From Embleya hyalina (lineage in GTDB: Bacteria; Actinomycetota; Actinomycetes; Streptomycetales; Streptomycetaceae): DNA of 64,000 nt. The notes beneath the pieces are model-generated. The model was given only the letters and a program-made list of their open reading frames with translations, did no database searches and was not told where the DNA came from. Both the position numbers and the translations under genes were made by a program. Position 1 is the first letter of the stretch. Every line of letters begins with the position of its first letter. This document shows positions 15,534-23,770 of this stretch, in pieces. The stretch spans positions 26,277 through 90,276 of the forward strand of contig NZ_BIFH01000037.1 in assembly GCF_003967355.1 (NCBI RefSeq). Reading direction: 5' to 3'.

Positions 15534-16995
15534 GCTGCGCCGCGGAACATACCGAGACTCGGTCAGCCTGATGCAGGTGAGCCGATCGGTATCCGCGGTG
15601 GACGGGGTGACCAAGGCGCTCGTCGCCATGGCGACCGAACTCAACGTCGGCCTCTTGGCGGGCATGGGCTTCGAAACCCCCGACGGCGCCGGACCCAACG
15701 ACCTGATCGTGGCGATCCGGGCCGAGGACGAGGACGCGCTGAGCCGCGCCAAGGCGGTCCTGGAGACGTCCCTGGAGCTGTCCACCGGCGGTGGCGGCGG
15801 GATCGGCTCGGCCGGCGGCGTGCCGCCGCGCACGATCCGCACCGCCGCGGCCTCCGGCACCGACGCCACCCTCGCCCTGATCTCGGTCCCCGGACCGCAC
15901 GCCTTCGCCGAGGCCGTCGACGCCCTGGAGGCGGGCTTGGACGTGCTGATCTTCAGCGACAACGTGCCGGTCGAGCAGGAGATCCGGCTCAAGGACATGG
16001 GCCGCGAACGCGGCCTGCTCGTGATGGGCCCGGACTGCGGCACCGCGCTGGTCGGCGGCGTCGGCCTGGGCTTCGCCAACACCGTGCGCGGCGGCCCGAT
16101 CGGGATCGTGGCCGCCTCCGGCACCGGCTCGCAGGAACTCATGTGCCTGCTGCACGCGGCCGGCAGCGGGGTCAGCCACTGCCTCGGCGTGGGCGGGCGC
16201 GACCTGAGCGAGGCCGTCGGTGCCCGCTCCACGCTCCAGGCGCTGGCCATGCTGGACGCCGACCCGAACACCGAGCTGATCGTGGTGGTGTCCAAGCCGC
16301 CGGCCGACGCGGTGGCCGCCGAGGTCGAGCGTTACGCCGCGACCCTGGGCACGCCGGTGCAGTTGGCCTTCCTCGGGCAGGGCCGGGACGACCTGACGGC
16401 CGCCGCCACCAAGGCGCTCGCCGCGATCGGCCACGCCGGCGTCGAGGACCGGGTGTGGCCGGCCGAGTCGCCGCGCGCCCCGCGTACCGGCGCGCTGCGC
16501 GGGCTGTTCTGCGGCGGCACGTTGTGCGACGAGGCGATGATCATCGCCGCCGACCGGCTCGGACCCGTCGCGTCCAACATCCCGCTGCGGCCCGAGTGGG
16601 CGCTGCCCGCCGACATGCACGCGGCCGGCCACCTGATGATCGACTTCGGCGACGACGGCCTGACCGCGGGCCGCCCGCACCCGATGATCGACCCGAGCCT
16701 GCGCCTGGAACGCCTCGCCGAGGAACTGGCCGACCCGGCCGCCGCGGTGCTGCTCCTGGACGTCGTACTCGGCCACGGCGCGCACGCCGACCCGGCCGCC
16801 GACCTGGCCGCGGTGTTGCGCACGGCCGGGCCCGACGCGCCCGTCGTACTGATCTCGCTGTGCGGAACCGACCTGGACCCGCAGGACCTGGAGGCCCAGG
16901 CCCGCACGCTGGCCGACGCCGGCGCCGAGGTCCACCTGTCCAATGCCGAGGCCGCCCGGCGCGCCGTGGCGATCGTAGAAGGGCTCGACGCGTGA
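15517..16995 (+). CDS. fdrA: FdrA/AllF-type acyl-CoA synthetase-like subunit
   Basis: This 492-residue protein is of the FdrA family (AllF), related in fold to the succinyl-CoA synthetase alpha subunit. Visible are a CoA-ligase-like Rossmann segment (I-G-I-V-A-A-S-G-T-G-S-Q-E), M-G-P-D-C-G-T near residue 170, and a C-terminal ligase-like half. E. coli FdrA is somewhat longer. It is the probable catalytic partner in oxamate carbamoyltransferase. The GTG start overlaps allH by 17 bases with GGAAGGAG six bases upstream inside allH. Confidence 0.88.
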   Translation: MSSALELRRGTYRDSVSLMQVSRSVSAVDGVTKALVAMATELNVGLLAGMGFETPDGAGPNDLIVAIRAEDEDALSRAKAVLETSLELSTGGGGGIGSAGGVPPRTIRTAAASGTDATLALISVPGPHAFAEAVDALEAGLDVLIFSDNVPVEQEIRLKDMGRERGLLVMGPDCGTALVGGVGLGFANTVRGGPIGIVAASGTGSQELMCLLHAAGSGVSHCLGVGGRDLSEAVGARSTLQALAMLDADPNTELIVVVSKPPADAVAAEVERYAATLGTPVQLAFLGQGRDDLTAAATKALAAIGHAGVEDRVWPAESPRAPRTGALRGLFCGGTLCDEAMIIAADRLGPVASNIPLRPEWALPADMHAAGHLMIDFGDDGLTAGRPHPMIDPSLRLERLAEELADPAAAVLLLDVVLGHGAHADPAADLAAVLRTAGPDAPVVLISLCGTDLDPQDLEAQARTLADAGAEVHLSNAEAARRAVAIVEGLDA

Positions 16996-18401
16996 GCGCT
17001 CCCAACCGTCTTCTCACCCAGGACCCGTCGGTGGTCGCGGTCGGCGCCGAACTGCTCGCCGACGCTCTCGCCGCGCAGGCCGTGCCGGTGACCGCCGTCG
17101 ACTGGCGCCCGCCACTGCCCGGCACCTCCGACGCGCTGGCCCGCGTACTCGCCGACGAGCGGCGCGACGCGGCCGACAAGGTCGCGATCGAGCGGGTGTT
17201 GGCCTCGACCCCGCACCTGGTCGACGTCAAGCCGGCGAGCGAGGCACTGGGCCTGACGGCGGGTCAGTTCCGGCACGCGGGGCCGCCGATCGACTGGGCG
17301 CGGGCGTCCGGGCCGATGCGCGGCGCGCTGATCGGCGCGGTGCTCTTCGAGGGCCTGGCCGACACCCCCGAGGCGGCGGAGAAGTTCCTCGCCGACGGGC
17401 ACGCCGAGCTGGACTCCTGCCACCACCACCACGCGGTGGGGCCGATGGCGGGTGTGGTCAGCCCGTCGATGTGGATGTTCGAGCTGGAGGACACCACGCA
17501 CGGCACCCGCGCCTGGTGCTCGCTCAACGAGGGCCTGGGCAAGGTGCTGCGCTACGGCGCGTACGGGCCCGAGGTGATCGAGCGGCTGCAGTGGATGTCG
17601 GCGGTGCTCGGCCCGCTGCTGCGCACCGCGGTGCGCGCGGGTGAGCCGATCGACATCCGCGCGATCATCGCGCAGATGCTCCAGATGGGCGACGAGGGCC
17701 ACAACCGCAACCGCGCGGGCACGCTCATGCTCCTGCGCGAACTGCTGCCCGGCATGGTCGAAAGCGGCGCGCCCACCAAGGACATCGCCGAGGCGGCCCG
17801 CTTCGTCGGCGGCAACGACCACTTCTTCCTGAACCTGGACATGCCGGCCTGCAAGCTGGCCATGGACGCGGGCCGGGACGTCCCCGGCTCCTCGCTGGTG
17901 GTCGCGATGGCCCGCAACGGCACCGACTTCGGCATCCAGGTCTCCGGCACCGGCGACCGCTGGTACACCGGCCCGGCCGAGGTGCCGGACGGCCTGTACC
18001 TGGGCGCCTACGGCCCCGACGACGCCAACCCGGACATCGGCGACTCGGCGATCACCGAGACGGCCGGCATCGGCGGCTTCGCGATGGCGGCGGCGCCGGC
18101 GATCGTGCGCTTCATCGGCGGCGAGGTCGACGACGCACTCGCCGCGACGCGGCGGATGTACGAGATCACGCTGGCGGAGAACCCGGCCTACCAGATCCCG
18201 GTCCTCGACTTCCGGGGCACACCCACCGGCATCGACGTCACCAAGGTCGTCCGGACGGGCATCCTGCCCCAGATCAACACCGGCATCGCCGGCAAGGTGG
18301 CCGGCACCGGCCAGGTGGGCGCCGGCCTGGTGACCCCGCCGGCCTCCTGCTTCACCGAGGCCATCGAGGCCCTGGCGGAGGCGGCCCCGCCCCTCGCCTG
18401 A
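16992..18401 (+). CDS. allG: DUF1116 protein, YlbE/AllG-like
   Basis: This 469-residue DUF1116 protein corresponds to E. coli YlbE (AllG), the third subunit of oxamate carbamoyltransferase. Conserved stretches include D-S-C-H-H-H-H-A-V-G-P-M-A-G-V, G-D-E-G-H-N-R-N and G-G-N-D-H-F-F-L-N. The His run and the N-R-N motif are family-specific and likely form the active site. The GTG start overlaps the fdrA stop as GTGA, and the long in-frame extension upstream is a shadow of fdrA. A strong hairpin ends the unit. The carbamate kinase that completes the pathway in E. coli is not in the window. Confidence 0.9.
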   Translation: MSAPNRLLTQDPSVVAVGAELLADALAAQAVPVTAVDWRPPLPGTSDALARVLADERRDAADKVAIERVLASTPHLVDVKPASEALGLTAGQFRHAGPPIDWARASGPMRGALIGAVLFEGLADTPEAAEKFLADGHAELDSCHHHHAVGPMAGVVSPSMWMFELEDTTHGTRAWCSLNEGLGKVLRYGAYGPEVIERLQWMSAVLGPLLRTAVRAGEPIDIRAIIAQMLQMGDEGHNRNRAGTLMLLRELLPGMVESGAPTKDIAEAARFVGGNDHFFLNLDMPACKLAMDAGRDVPGSSLVVAMARNGTDFGIQVSGTGDRWYTGPAEVPDGLYLGAYGPDDANPDIGDSAITETAGIGGFAMAAAPAIVRFIGGEVDDALAATRRMYEITLAENPAYQIPVLDFRGTPTGIDVTKVVRTGILPQINTGIAGKVAGTGQVGAGLVTPPASCFTEAIEALAEAAPPLA

Positions 18402-18412
18402 CCCCACCCGAA

Positions 18413-18452
18413 AGAGGGCCCGCCGCGCCGACCCCCGAGCGGCGGGCCCTCT
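18413..18452 (+). terminator. Hairpin terminator after allHFG
   Basis: Two perfect 14-base arms (AGAGGGCCCGCCGC and its complement) at 18413-18426 and 18439-18452 enclose a 12-base loop directly after the allG stop. There is no long U tract, which is common in high-GC actinomycetes. Confidence 0.85.
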
Positions 18453-18615
18453 TCGCCATACGCACCCCCGCGGGAACGCCACCGCCCCGAGCCGCCGCCG
18501 GGCCGATTTGGCTTCCGCGCCGCGCGTTCCGGTGCGCCGCGCGATCCCCGCGCCGACAATCCCCGTATCGGGTGCCGCGTACGCTGGGAGTCCCGAAACG
18601 CGAGGACTCGACACC

Positions 18616-19368
18616 GTGCCGCACAGCCCCGAAGAGCAGATCATCCGCATCGCCGCGGCCGCCGGCGGACCCTTCGGGGTCGCCCTGGGCGGCAGTCGGG
18701 GACTGGGGCGGCACGGGCTCGTGGATCGGGACGGTGACACCGTCGACCTCGCCCTGGCCGCGCGCGACGGCAAGCGGCTCGGCGCCGCCCGGGGCGCGAT
18801 CGTGGCCGCGTTGGGCGAGGCCGGGTTCGGCGTGCGCGTCGACGGCAAGGCGGCCACGAAGACCCGGGTCCGGCTCACCGTGCGGCCGGCCGGGGTCAAG
18901 CGGGCGATCCCGGTGAGCCTGTACGTCGGGCCGCGTCGGCACGAGCCGGTCGTGGTGGCCGACGTCGCCGTGCTGCATCCCGACGACCTCGCCGCCGCGA
19001 AGGTGGTCACCCTGGGGTCGCGGGCCGAACTCCGGGACGCCTTCGACGTGTTCGCGCTCTCCGCCGGCTACGACACCGGGCGGCTGCTCGAACTGGCCCT
19101 GGCCTACGATCCCGAACTGCGGGCCGAGGACTTCCTGACCGGGTTCAAGCACGTCACCGAGCGCGAGGACGCGGACTTCCGCCGACTGGGGTACACCGCC
19201 GCGCGGGCCGACGCGGTGCGCGCGTACTTCCAGGACTGGTTCGCCGAACTGTCCGCCCGTGGCAGCCGCCCGATCGCCGCCGCCCTGGACCCGAAGGTGT
19301 CGGCCGCACTCGCGCGGCTCGCGCGACTCGCCGAACCGACGGCGGCCGAAGGGGACGAGGACGCGTGA
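18616..19368 (+). CDS. AbiEii-like nucleotidyltransferase protein
   Basis: This 250-residue protein resembles the nucleotidyltransferase AbiEii/AbiGii toxin family and related actinobacterial proteins. It starts with a G-G-S-R-G-L-like nucleotidyltransferase loop at about residue 24 and later carries V-L-H-P-D-D-L-A-A-A-K and R-A-E-L-R-D-A-F-D-V, typical of the AbiEii helical part. The expected acidic pair after the G-G-S loop (D-G-D-x-V-D) is present in modified form. GTG 18616 was chosen because GAGGA lies nine bases upstream. No antitoxin gene is adjacent, so it may not be part of a toxin system. Confidence 0.65.
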   Translation: MPHSPEEQIIRIAAAAGGPFGVALGGSRGLGRHGLVDRDGDTVDLALAARDGKRLGAARGAIVAALGEAGFGVRVDGKAATKTRVRLTVRPAGVKRAIPVSLYVGPRRHEPVVVADVAVLHPDDLAAAKVVTLGSRAELRDAFDVFALSAGYDTGRLLELALAYDPELRAEDFLTGFKHVTEREDADFRRLGYTAARADAVRAYFQDWFAELSARGSRPIAAALDPKVSAALARLARLAEPTAAEGDEDA

Positions 19369-19374
19369 GCCGCC

Positions 19375-20052
19375 TCAGGACCGCCGGCCGCCGGGCGTGA
19401 CCAACCCCGTCTCGTAGGCCAGCACCACGGCCTGCGCCCGGCTGGACAGGTGCAGTTTGGCCAGGGCCCGGTTGAAGTGGGTCTTGACGGTGGACTCGGT
19501 GACCACGAGCGTGCCGGCGATCTCGGTGTTGGCCAGGCCCTTGCCGACCAGGCGCAGCACCTCCAACTCCCGTCCGGTCAGCGCGTCCAGGGCCGGCGGG
19601 ACGTCGTCGGCCGGCGGGGTGGGCGCGGCGGCGACGTACGTCTCGATCAGTCGCCGGGTGACGCTGGGCGCGAAGAGCATGTCGCCGGCCATCACCGCGT
19701 CGATCGCGGCGAGCAGTCGTTGCGGGCCGATCTCCTTGAGCAGGAACCCGGAGGCGCCGGCGCGCAGTGCGGCGTAGACGTACTCGTCCAGGTCGAAGGT
19801 GGTCAGCACGACGATCCGGGGCGGATTGCCGTCGGCGGCGGCGAGGATGCGTTCCGTGGCGACCACGCCGCTCACCCCGGGCATGCGGATGTCCATCAGG
19901 ATCAGTTCGGGTCGCAGCTTCGCCGCCATGTCCACGGCCTCGGCCCCATCGGACGCCTCGCCCACCACGTCGATGCCCGGGGCCGCGCGTAACAGGGCGG
20001 CCAGTCCCGCCCGGATCAGGACCTGGTCGTCCACGACAAGTACCTTGGTCAC
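19375..20052 (-). CDS. NarL/LuxR-family response regulator
   Basis: This 225-residue response regulator has a receiver domain (V-V-D-D-Q near the N-terminus, phospho-acceptor Asp in L-I-L-M-D-I-R-M-P-G, Thr in V-L-T-T-F, Lys in L-L-K-E) and a C-terminal LuxR HTH (L-T-G-R-E-L-E-V-L-R, N-T-E-I-A, E-S-T-V-K-T-H-F). It starts with GTG 36 bases downstream of the histidine kinase gene, so the two form a two-component system. The regulated genes are unknown. The pair sits between the allHFG and coxDEF-like blocks. Confidence 0.95.
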   Translation of the reverse strand: MTKVLVVDDQVLIRAGLAALLRAAPGIDVVGEASDGAEAVDMAAKLRPELILMDIRMPGVSGVVATERILAAADGNPPRIVVLTTFDLDEYVYAALRAGASGFLLKEIGPQRLLAAIDAVMAGDMLFAPSVTRRLIETYVAAAPTPPADDVPPALDALTGRELEVLRLVGKGLANTEIAGTLVVTESTVKTHFNRALAKLHLSSRAQAVVLAYETGLVTPGGRRS

Positions 20053-20088
20053 CCCGTCGTTCCTTCCGTCACGTCGGTCCGAGGCGAC

Positions 20089-21378
20089 CTAGCTGTCGCC
20101 CGTGCCCCCGACCTTGCCGCCCGACGTGCCGGGCTCGGCCGGGATGGGCAGGACGAGGCCGACCTCGAACCCTCCTTCCGGGCGCGGTTCGGCGGAGAAC
20201 GTCCCGCCGTAGAGCCTGGCGCGCTCGGACATGCCGATCAGGCCGTGTCCGGTCGCGCCCCCGATTGTGCCCGAATTCCCGGTCCGTGGGGCGGCGTCGG
20301 GGTCGGGTTCCCCGCCGTCGTCGCAGACCGCCACGCGCAGACGGGTGGGTTCGTACTCCACCGTCAGTTCCACCCGTGCGGTGCGGGCGTGTTTGAGCAC
20401 ATTGGTCAGTGCCTCCTGGACGATCCGGTACGCGCACAACTCGACGCCGGGCGACAGCGGACGGGCGACGCCGATCCGCCGGATGGTCACCGTCACCCCC
20501 GCCGCCCGGATCCGGCGCACCACGTCGTCCAGGCGGGCCAGGCCGGGCGCCGGATCCATGTCGTCGTCGGCGGCGGGCCGGTCCGGGCCGGTCACGCGCG
20601 CCTCGTCCAGGTCCGCGGGATCGGCGCGCAGCAGCAGCAACATCCGGCGCATCTCGTCCAGCGCCTCGCGGGTGGTCTCCCCGATGGTGTGCAACGCCGC
20701 CCGGGCGGTGGGCGGATCGGAGGTGATCACGTACTCGGCCAGACCGGCCTGTACCGAGATCACCGAGACGTGGTGGGCGACCACGTCGTGCAGTTCGCGC
20801 GCGATGCGCACCCGCTCGTCGGTGACCGCGCGCCGCGCCCGGGCCTCCTGTTCGCGGGCCAGTTTGGCGGTCAACAGCGCCAACTGCGCGTTGCGTTCGC
20901 CCAGTCGGCGGGCGGCCGTGCCGAACCAGCAGACGACCGGCGGAACGGTCAGGATCTGCGCGACGACGGTGACCATCGAGCCGCCGTCGGCGGCGAGGCC
21001 GGCGTAGATCCAGGTGGCGCCCACGGCGGCGATCGCCACCGCCGCGATCCGCACGGGCCGATGCGAGGCGACCGTGTACAGCGCGAGCAGCGAACCGAGG
21101 GAGTTCACCACCGGCCAGTAACCCAGGGCGATGAACCAGATCTGGAGCGCGAGCATCACGAACAGCACGGCGACGGGGGCGCGCCTGCGGACCAGGAGGG
21201 GGAGATTGATCAAGACGATCAGGACGAAACCGAACGTATCGGTATGTCGCCAGTTCCCGGTCGGGTCCTCGCGCGCCAGCAGCAGGCTGACCACCATGTC
21301 GGCCCCCGCCAGCGTCACGTCCACGGCTCGCGGAGGGACGCCGGCGGGCAGTCTCTTCCACACCGTTCGGGCCCGCAT
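20089..21378 (-). CDS. NarL-type sensor histidine kinase
   Basis: This 429-residue membrane kinase of the HisKA_3 family pairs with the adjacent response regulator. The N-terminal third has about five hydrophobic segments (residues 20-150). The dimerisation box with the phospho-acceptor His is R-I-A-R-E-L-H-D-V-V-A-H-H-V-S. The ATPase domain has Y-R-I-V-Q-E-A-L-T-N-V-L-K-H-A, a D-D-G-G box and G-H-G-L-I-G-M. No periplasmic sensor domain is visible, so the signal is probably sensed within the membrane. ATG 21378 fits the start of the hydrophobic region. Confidence 0.94.
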   Translation of the reverse strand: MRARTVWKRLPAGVPPRAVDVTLAGADMVVSLLLAREDPTGNWRHTDTFGFVLIVLINLPLLVRRRAPVAVLFVMLALQIWFIALGYWPVVNSLGSLLALYTVASHRPVRIAAVAIAAVGATWIYAGLAADGGSMVTVVAQILTVPPVVCWFGTAARRLGERNAQLALLTAKLAREQEARARRAVTDERVRIARELHDVVAHHVSVISVQAGLAEYVITSDPPTARAALHTIGETTREALDEMRRMLLLLRADPADLDEARVTGPDRPAADDDMDPAPGLARLDDVVRRIRAAGVTVTIRRIGVARPLSPGVELCAYRIVQEALTNVLKHARTARVELTVEYEPTRLRVAVCDDGGEPDPDAAPRTGNSGTIGGATGHGLIGMSERARLYGGTFSAEPRPEGGFEVGLVLPIPAEPGTSGGKVGGTGDS

Positions 21379-21690
21379 CGGCGCAGCGTAGCCCGCCGCC
21401 GATGCCGCGTCGTCAAACCGGCGGTCCAGGCGCGCATACCGCGCTGGTTGTAGGCCGGTTCGCCGGGCGGCGCGGAGGTCCGGGGGCGGGATCCGGCGAG
21501 ACCGGCGGCGGGATCCGCGTCGGCACGGCCCGATTCGGGCAGGTAAGAATGACAGGGATCGGGTCGCTCTTTGGCACATGTTGCCGTCGAGAGTGCGGCC
21601 GGTACAGCGTGTACTGAACACCGATCGTTCGGGCGGGGCGACGCCGAGTGCCCCCGCCCGGGCGTTACGGGTGTGGCGAAAGGTGTGGGC
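21379..21690. other. Divergent intergenic region before moxR-like gene
   Basis: These 312 bases separate the kinase gene from the coxD-like gene. The MoxR reading frame is open upstream to 21571, but the sequence before 21691 has no family similarity. A possible -35 TTGCCG is at 21581. I see no clear operator or terminator. Confidence 0.35.
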
Positions 21691-22593
21691 GTGGCGCAGG
21701 CGTGGTGGGGCGGCGAGGACGTCGACGGGCCGGAGGCGGTGGCCGCGCGCCTGGACGGCGTGGACTACCTGGCCGGGGACGGCATCGGTACCGCCGCCTA
21801 TCTCGCGCTGCGGATGGGCCGGCCGCTGCTGGTCGAGGGCGAGCCCGGCGTGGGCAAGACCGCACTCGCCCAGGCCCTGGCGCAGGCGTTCGCCGTACCG
21901 CTGTTCCGACTCCAGTGCTACGAGGGCCTGGACGCCTCGCAGGCGCTCTACGACTGGGACTTCCCACGCCAGATGTTGCACCTGCGGGCGGCCGGCGCGG
22001 CGGGGGAGAGCGACGCCGCGACACTGGAGGCGGGGCTGTACGACCGGCGCTATCTGATCTCCAGGCCGGTGCTGGCGGCCATCGAGGCGTCGCCGGCGGT
22101 GCTGCTGGTGGACGAGGTGGACCGGGCCGACGACGAGTTCGACGCGTTCCTTCTGGAGGTGCTGTCCGATTTCGCGGTGACGGTGCCCGAGTTGGGGCGG
22201 ATCGCCGCGGCGGTGCCGCCGCTGGTGGTGCTCACCTCCAACCGCACCCGCGAACTGCACGACGCGCTCAAGCGGCGCTGCCTGTACCACTGGCTGGACC
22301 ACCCCGACCACGCCCGCGAGGTGGCCATCGTGCGCCGTCGGCTGCCCGAGGTGGGCACGAGGCTCGCCGAGGACGTGGTGCGCGCGGTGGGCCGGCTGCG
22401 CGCGGCCGACCTGGTCAAGCCGCCCGGCGTCGCGGAGACCCTGGACTGGGCGGGCGCGCTGCTCGTGCTCGGCGTGCGCGAACTGGACCCGGAGGCCGCC
22501 GCCCGCACCCTGGGCGCGGTGCTCAAGCACCGCGAGGACCTGGAGAGCGTACGGTCGGCCGGGTTCGACCGGCTGCTCGTGGCGGGCGGCTGA
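21691..22593 (+). CDS. coxD: MoxR-family AAA ATPase, CoxD-like
   Basis: This is a MoxR-type AAA+ ATPase of about 300 residues. It has Walker A (G-E-P-G-V-G-K-T), Walker B (L-L-V-D-E-V-D-R-A-D) and a sensor segment (V-V-L-T-S-N-R-T-R-E). In CO dehydrogenase clusters CoxD helps assemble the [CuSMoO2] or related active site, working with CoxE and CoxF. Several in-frame GTG codons are possible starts; 21691 follows AAAGG by about seven bases. It is one base from the coxE-like start and belongs to the same operon. It probably matures the Mo hydroxylase encoded about 12 kb to the left. Confidence 0.9.
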   Translation: MAQAWWGGEDVDGPEAVAARLDGVDYLAGDGIGTAAYLALRMGRPLLVEGEPGVGKTALAQALAQAFAVPLFRLQCYEGLDASQALYDWDFPRQMLHLRAAGAAGESDAATLEAGLYDRRYLISRPVLAAIEASPAVLLVDEVDRADDEFDAFLLEVLSDFAVTVPELGRIAAAVPPLVVLTSNRTRELHDALKRRCLYHWLDHPDHAREVAIVRRRLPEVGTRLAEDVVRAVGRLRAADLVKPPGVAETLDWAGALLVLGVRELDPEAAARTLGAVLKHREDLESVRSAGFDRLLVAGG

Positions 22594-22594
22594 G

Positions 22595-23764
22595 ATGAGC
22601 GCGCGCAGCCCCCTGGACGCCGCCACGCTGCGCGCCGCGGCGAACGCGCCGACCCGCCGGGACGGGGTGGAGGTCCTGGTCGGGTTCGCCCGCACGGTGC
22701 GGGCCGCCGGGGTCGCGGCCGACCCCGAGCGGGTACGGGTGTTCCTGGCCGCCGCCGCCGAACTGGGCGCCGATCGGCCCGAGCACACCTACTGGGCCGG
22801 GCGGCTCGCGCTGTGCTCGGCGCCGCAGGAACTGGCCCGCTACGACGCCGCGTTCGCCGCGTACTTCGGCGCCGAACAGCCGGTGCCGGGCCGCCGTCGC
22901 CCGCACGTGGACGTCGAGCGCGCGGTGGGTGTGCCGGACACGGCGTCCGCCCCGCCGCGGGAGGACGAGCGGGACGGGGAGGCGCGGGTGGCCGCCGCGG
23001 ACCGGACCGAGATCCTGCGCCGGCGCGACATCGCCTCGCTCGACCCGGCCGCGCGCGCCGAACTGCGCCGACTGCTGGCGCTGCTGCGCCCGGCCGCGCC
23101 CACCCGCCGTACCCGGCGCCGCCGTCCGGCCCGACACGGCCGGATCGACCGCACCCGCACGGTGCGGGCCGCGCTGCGCACCGGCGAGTTGGACCGGTTG
23201 CACCGGGCCGAGCGCACGGTGCGACCGCGCCGCCTGGTGCTGCTCCTGGACGTCAGCGGCTCGATGGCGCCGTACGCGGACGCGCTGCTGCGACTCGGCC
23301 ACGCCGCGGTGCGCCGGCGTCGGGGCACCGAGGTGTTCACCGTCGGTACCCGGCTGACCCGGATCAGCCGCGAGCTGGGCCACACCGACCCGGACCGGGC
23401 GTTGGCCGCCGCGTCCGCCGTCGTGCCCGATTTCAGCGGTGGCACCCGGCTCGGCGACCAGTTGCACGCCTTCCTGACCCACTGGGGCCGGCGCGGCGTG
23501 GCCCGGGGCGCCGTCGTGGTGATCGCCTCCGACGGCTGGGAACGCGGCGACCCCGAGCCGCTGGCGGTGGCCATGGCCCGCTTGCACCGGCTGGCGCATC
23601 GGGTGATCTGGGTCAATCCGCACCGGGCCCGGGACGGGTATCAACCCCTTGCGGCGGGTATGGCCGCGGCCCTCCCGTACGTTGACGATTTTGTGGCCGG
23701 GCACAGCCTGGCCGCCCTGGAGGAACTGTGTGCACTGCTGGTCGACGAGCGAGGGGCCCGGTGA
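22595..23764 (+). CDS. coxE: CoxE-like von Willebrand factor A domain protein
   Basis: This 389-residue protein has a CoxE-type VWA domain in its C-terminal half. The metal-ion-dependent adhesion site is visible as L-L-L-D-V-S-G-S-M, with the later F-S-G-G-T-R-L-G and I-A-S-D-G-W elements. The middle region is Arg-rich. MoxR ATPases and VWA proteins act as a chaperone pair for inserting metal cofactors, and this pair stands next to an XdhC gene, which fixes its role in Mo hydroxylase maturation with fair confidence. Confidence 0.92.
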   Translation: MSARSPLDAATLRAAANAPTRRDGVEVLVGFARTVRAAGVAADPERVRVFLAAAAELGADRPEHTYWAGRLALCSAPQELARYDAAFAAYFGAEQPVPGRRRPHVDVERAVGVPDTASAPPREDERDGEARVAAADRTEILRRRDIASLDPAARAELRRLLALLRPAAPTRRTRRRRPARHGRIDRTRTVRAALRTGELDRLHRAERTVRPRRLVLLLDVSGSMAPYADALLRLGHAAVRRRRGTEVFTVGTRLTRISRELGHTDPDRALAAASAVVPDFSGGTRLGDQLHAFLTHWGRRGVARGAVVVIASDGWERGDPEPLAVAMARLHRLAHRVIWVNPHRARDGYQPLAAGMAAALPYVDDFVAGHSLAALEELCALLVDERGAR

Positions 23765-23770
23765 TCGGCC

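Noticed and set aside
18616-19368. AbiE-type toxin-antitoxin system
   Set aside because: The gene resembles the AbiEii nucleotidyltransferase family, but no AbiEi-like antitoxin gene is next to it.
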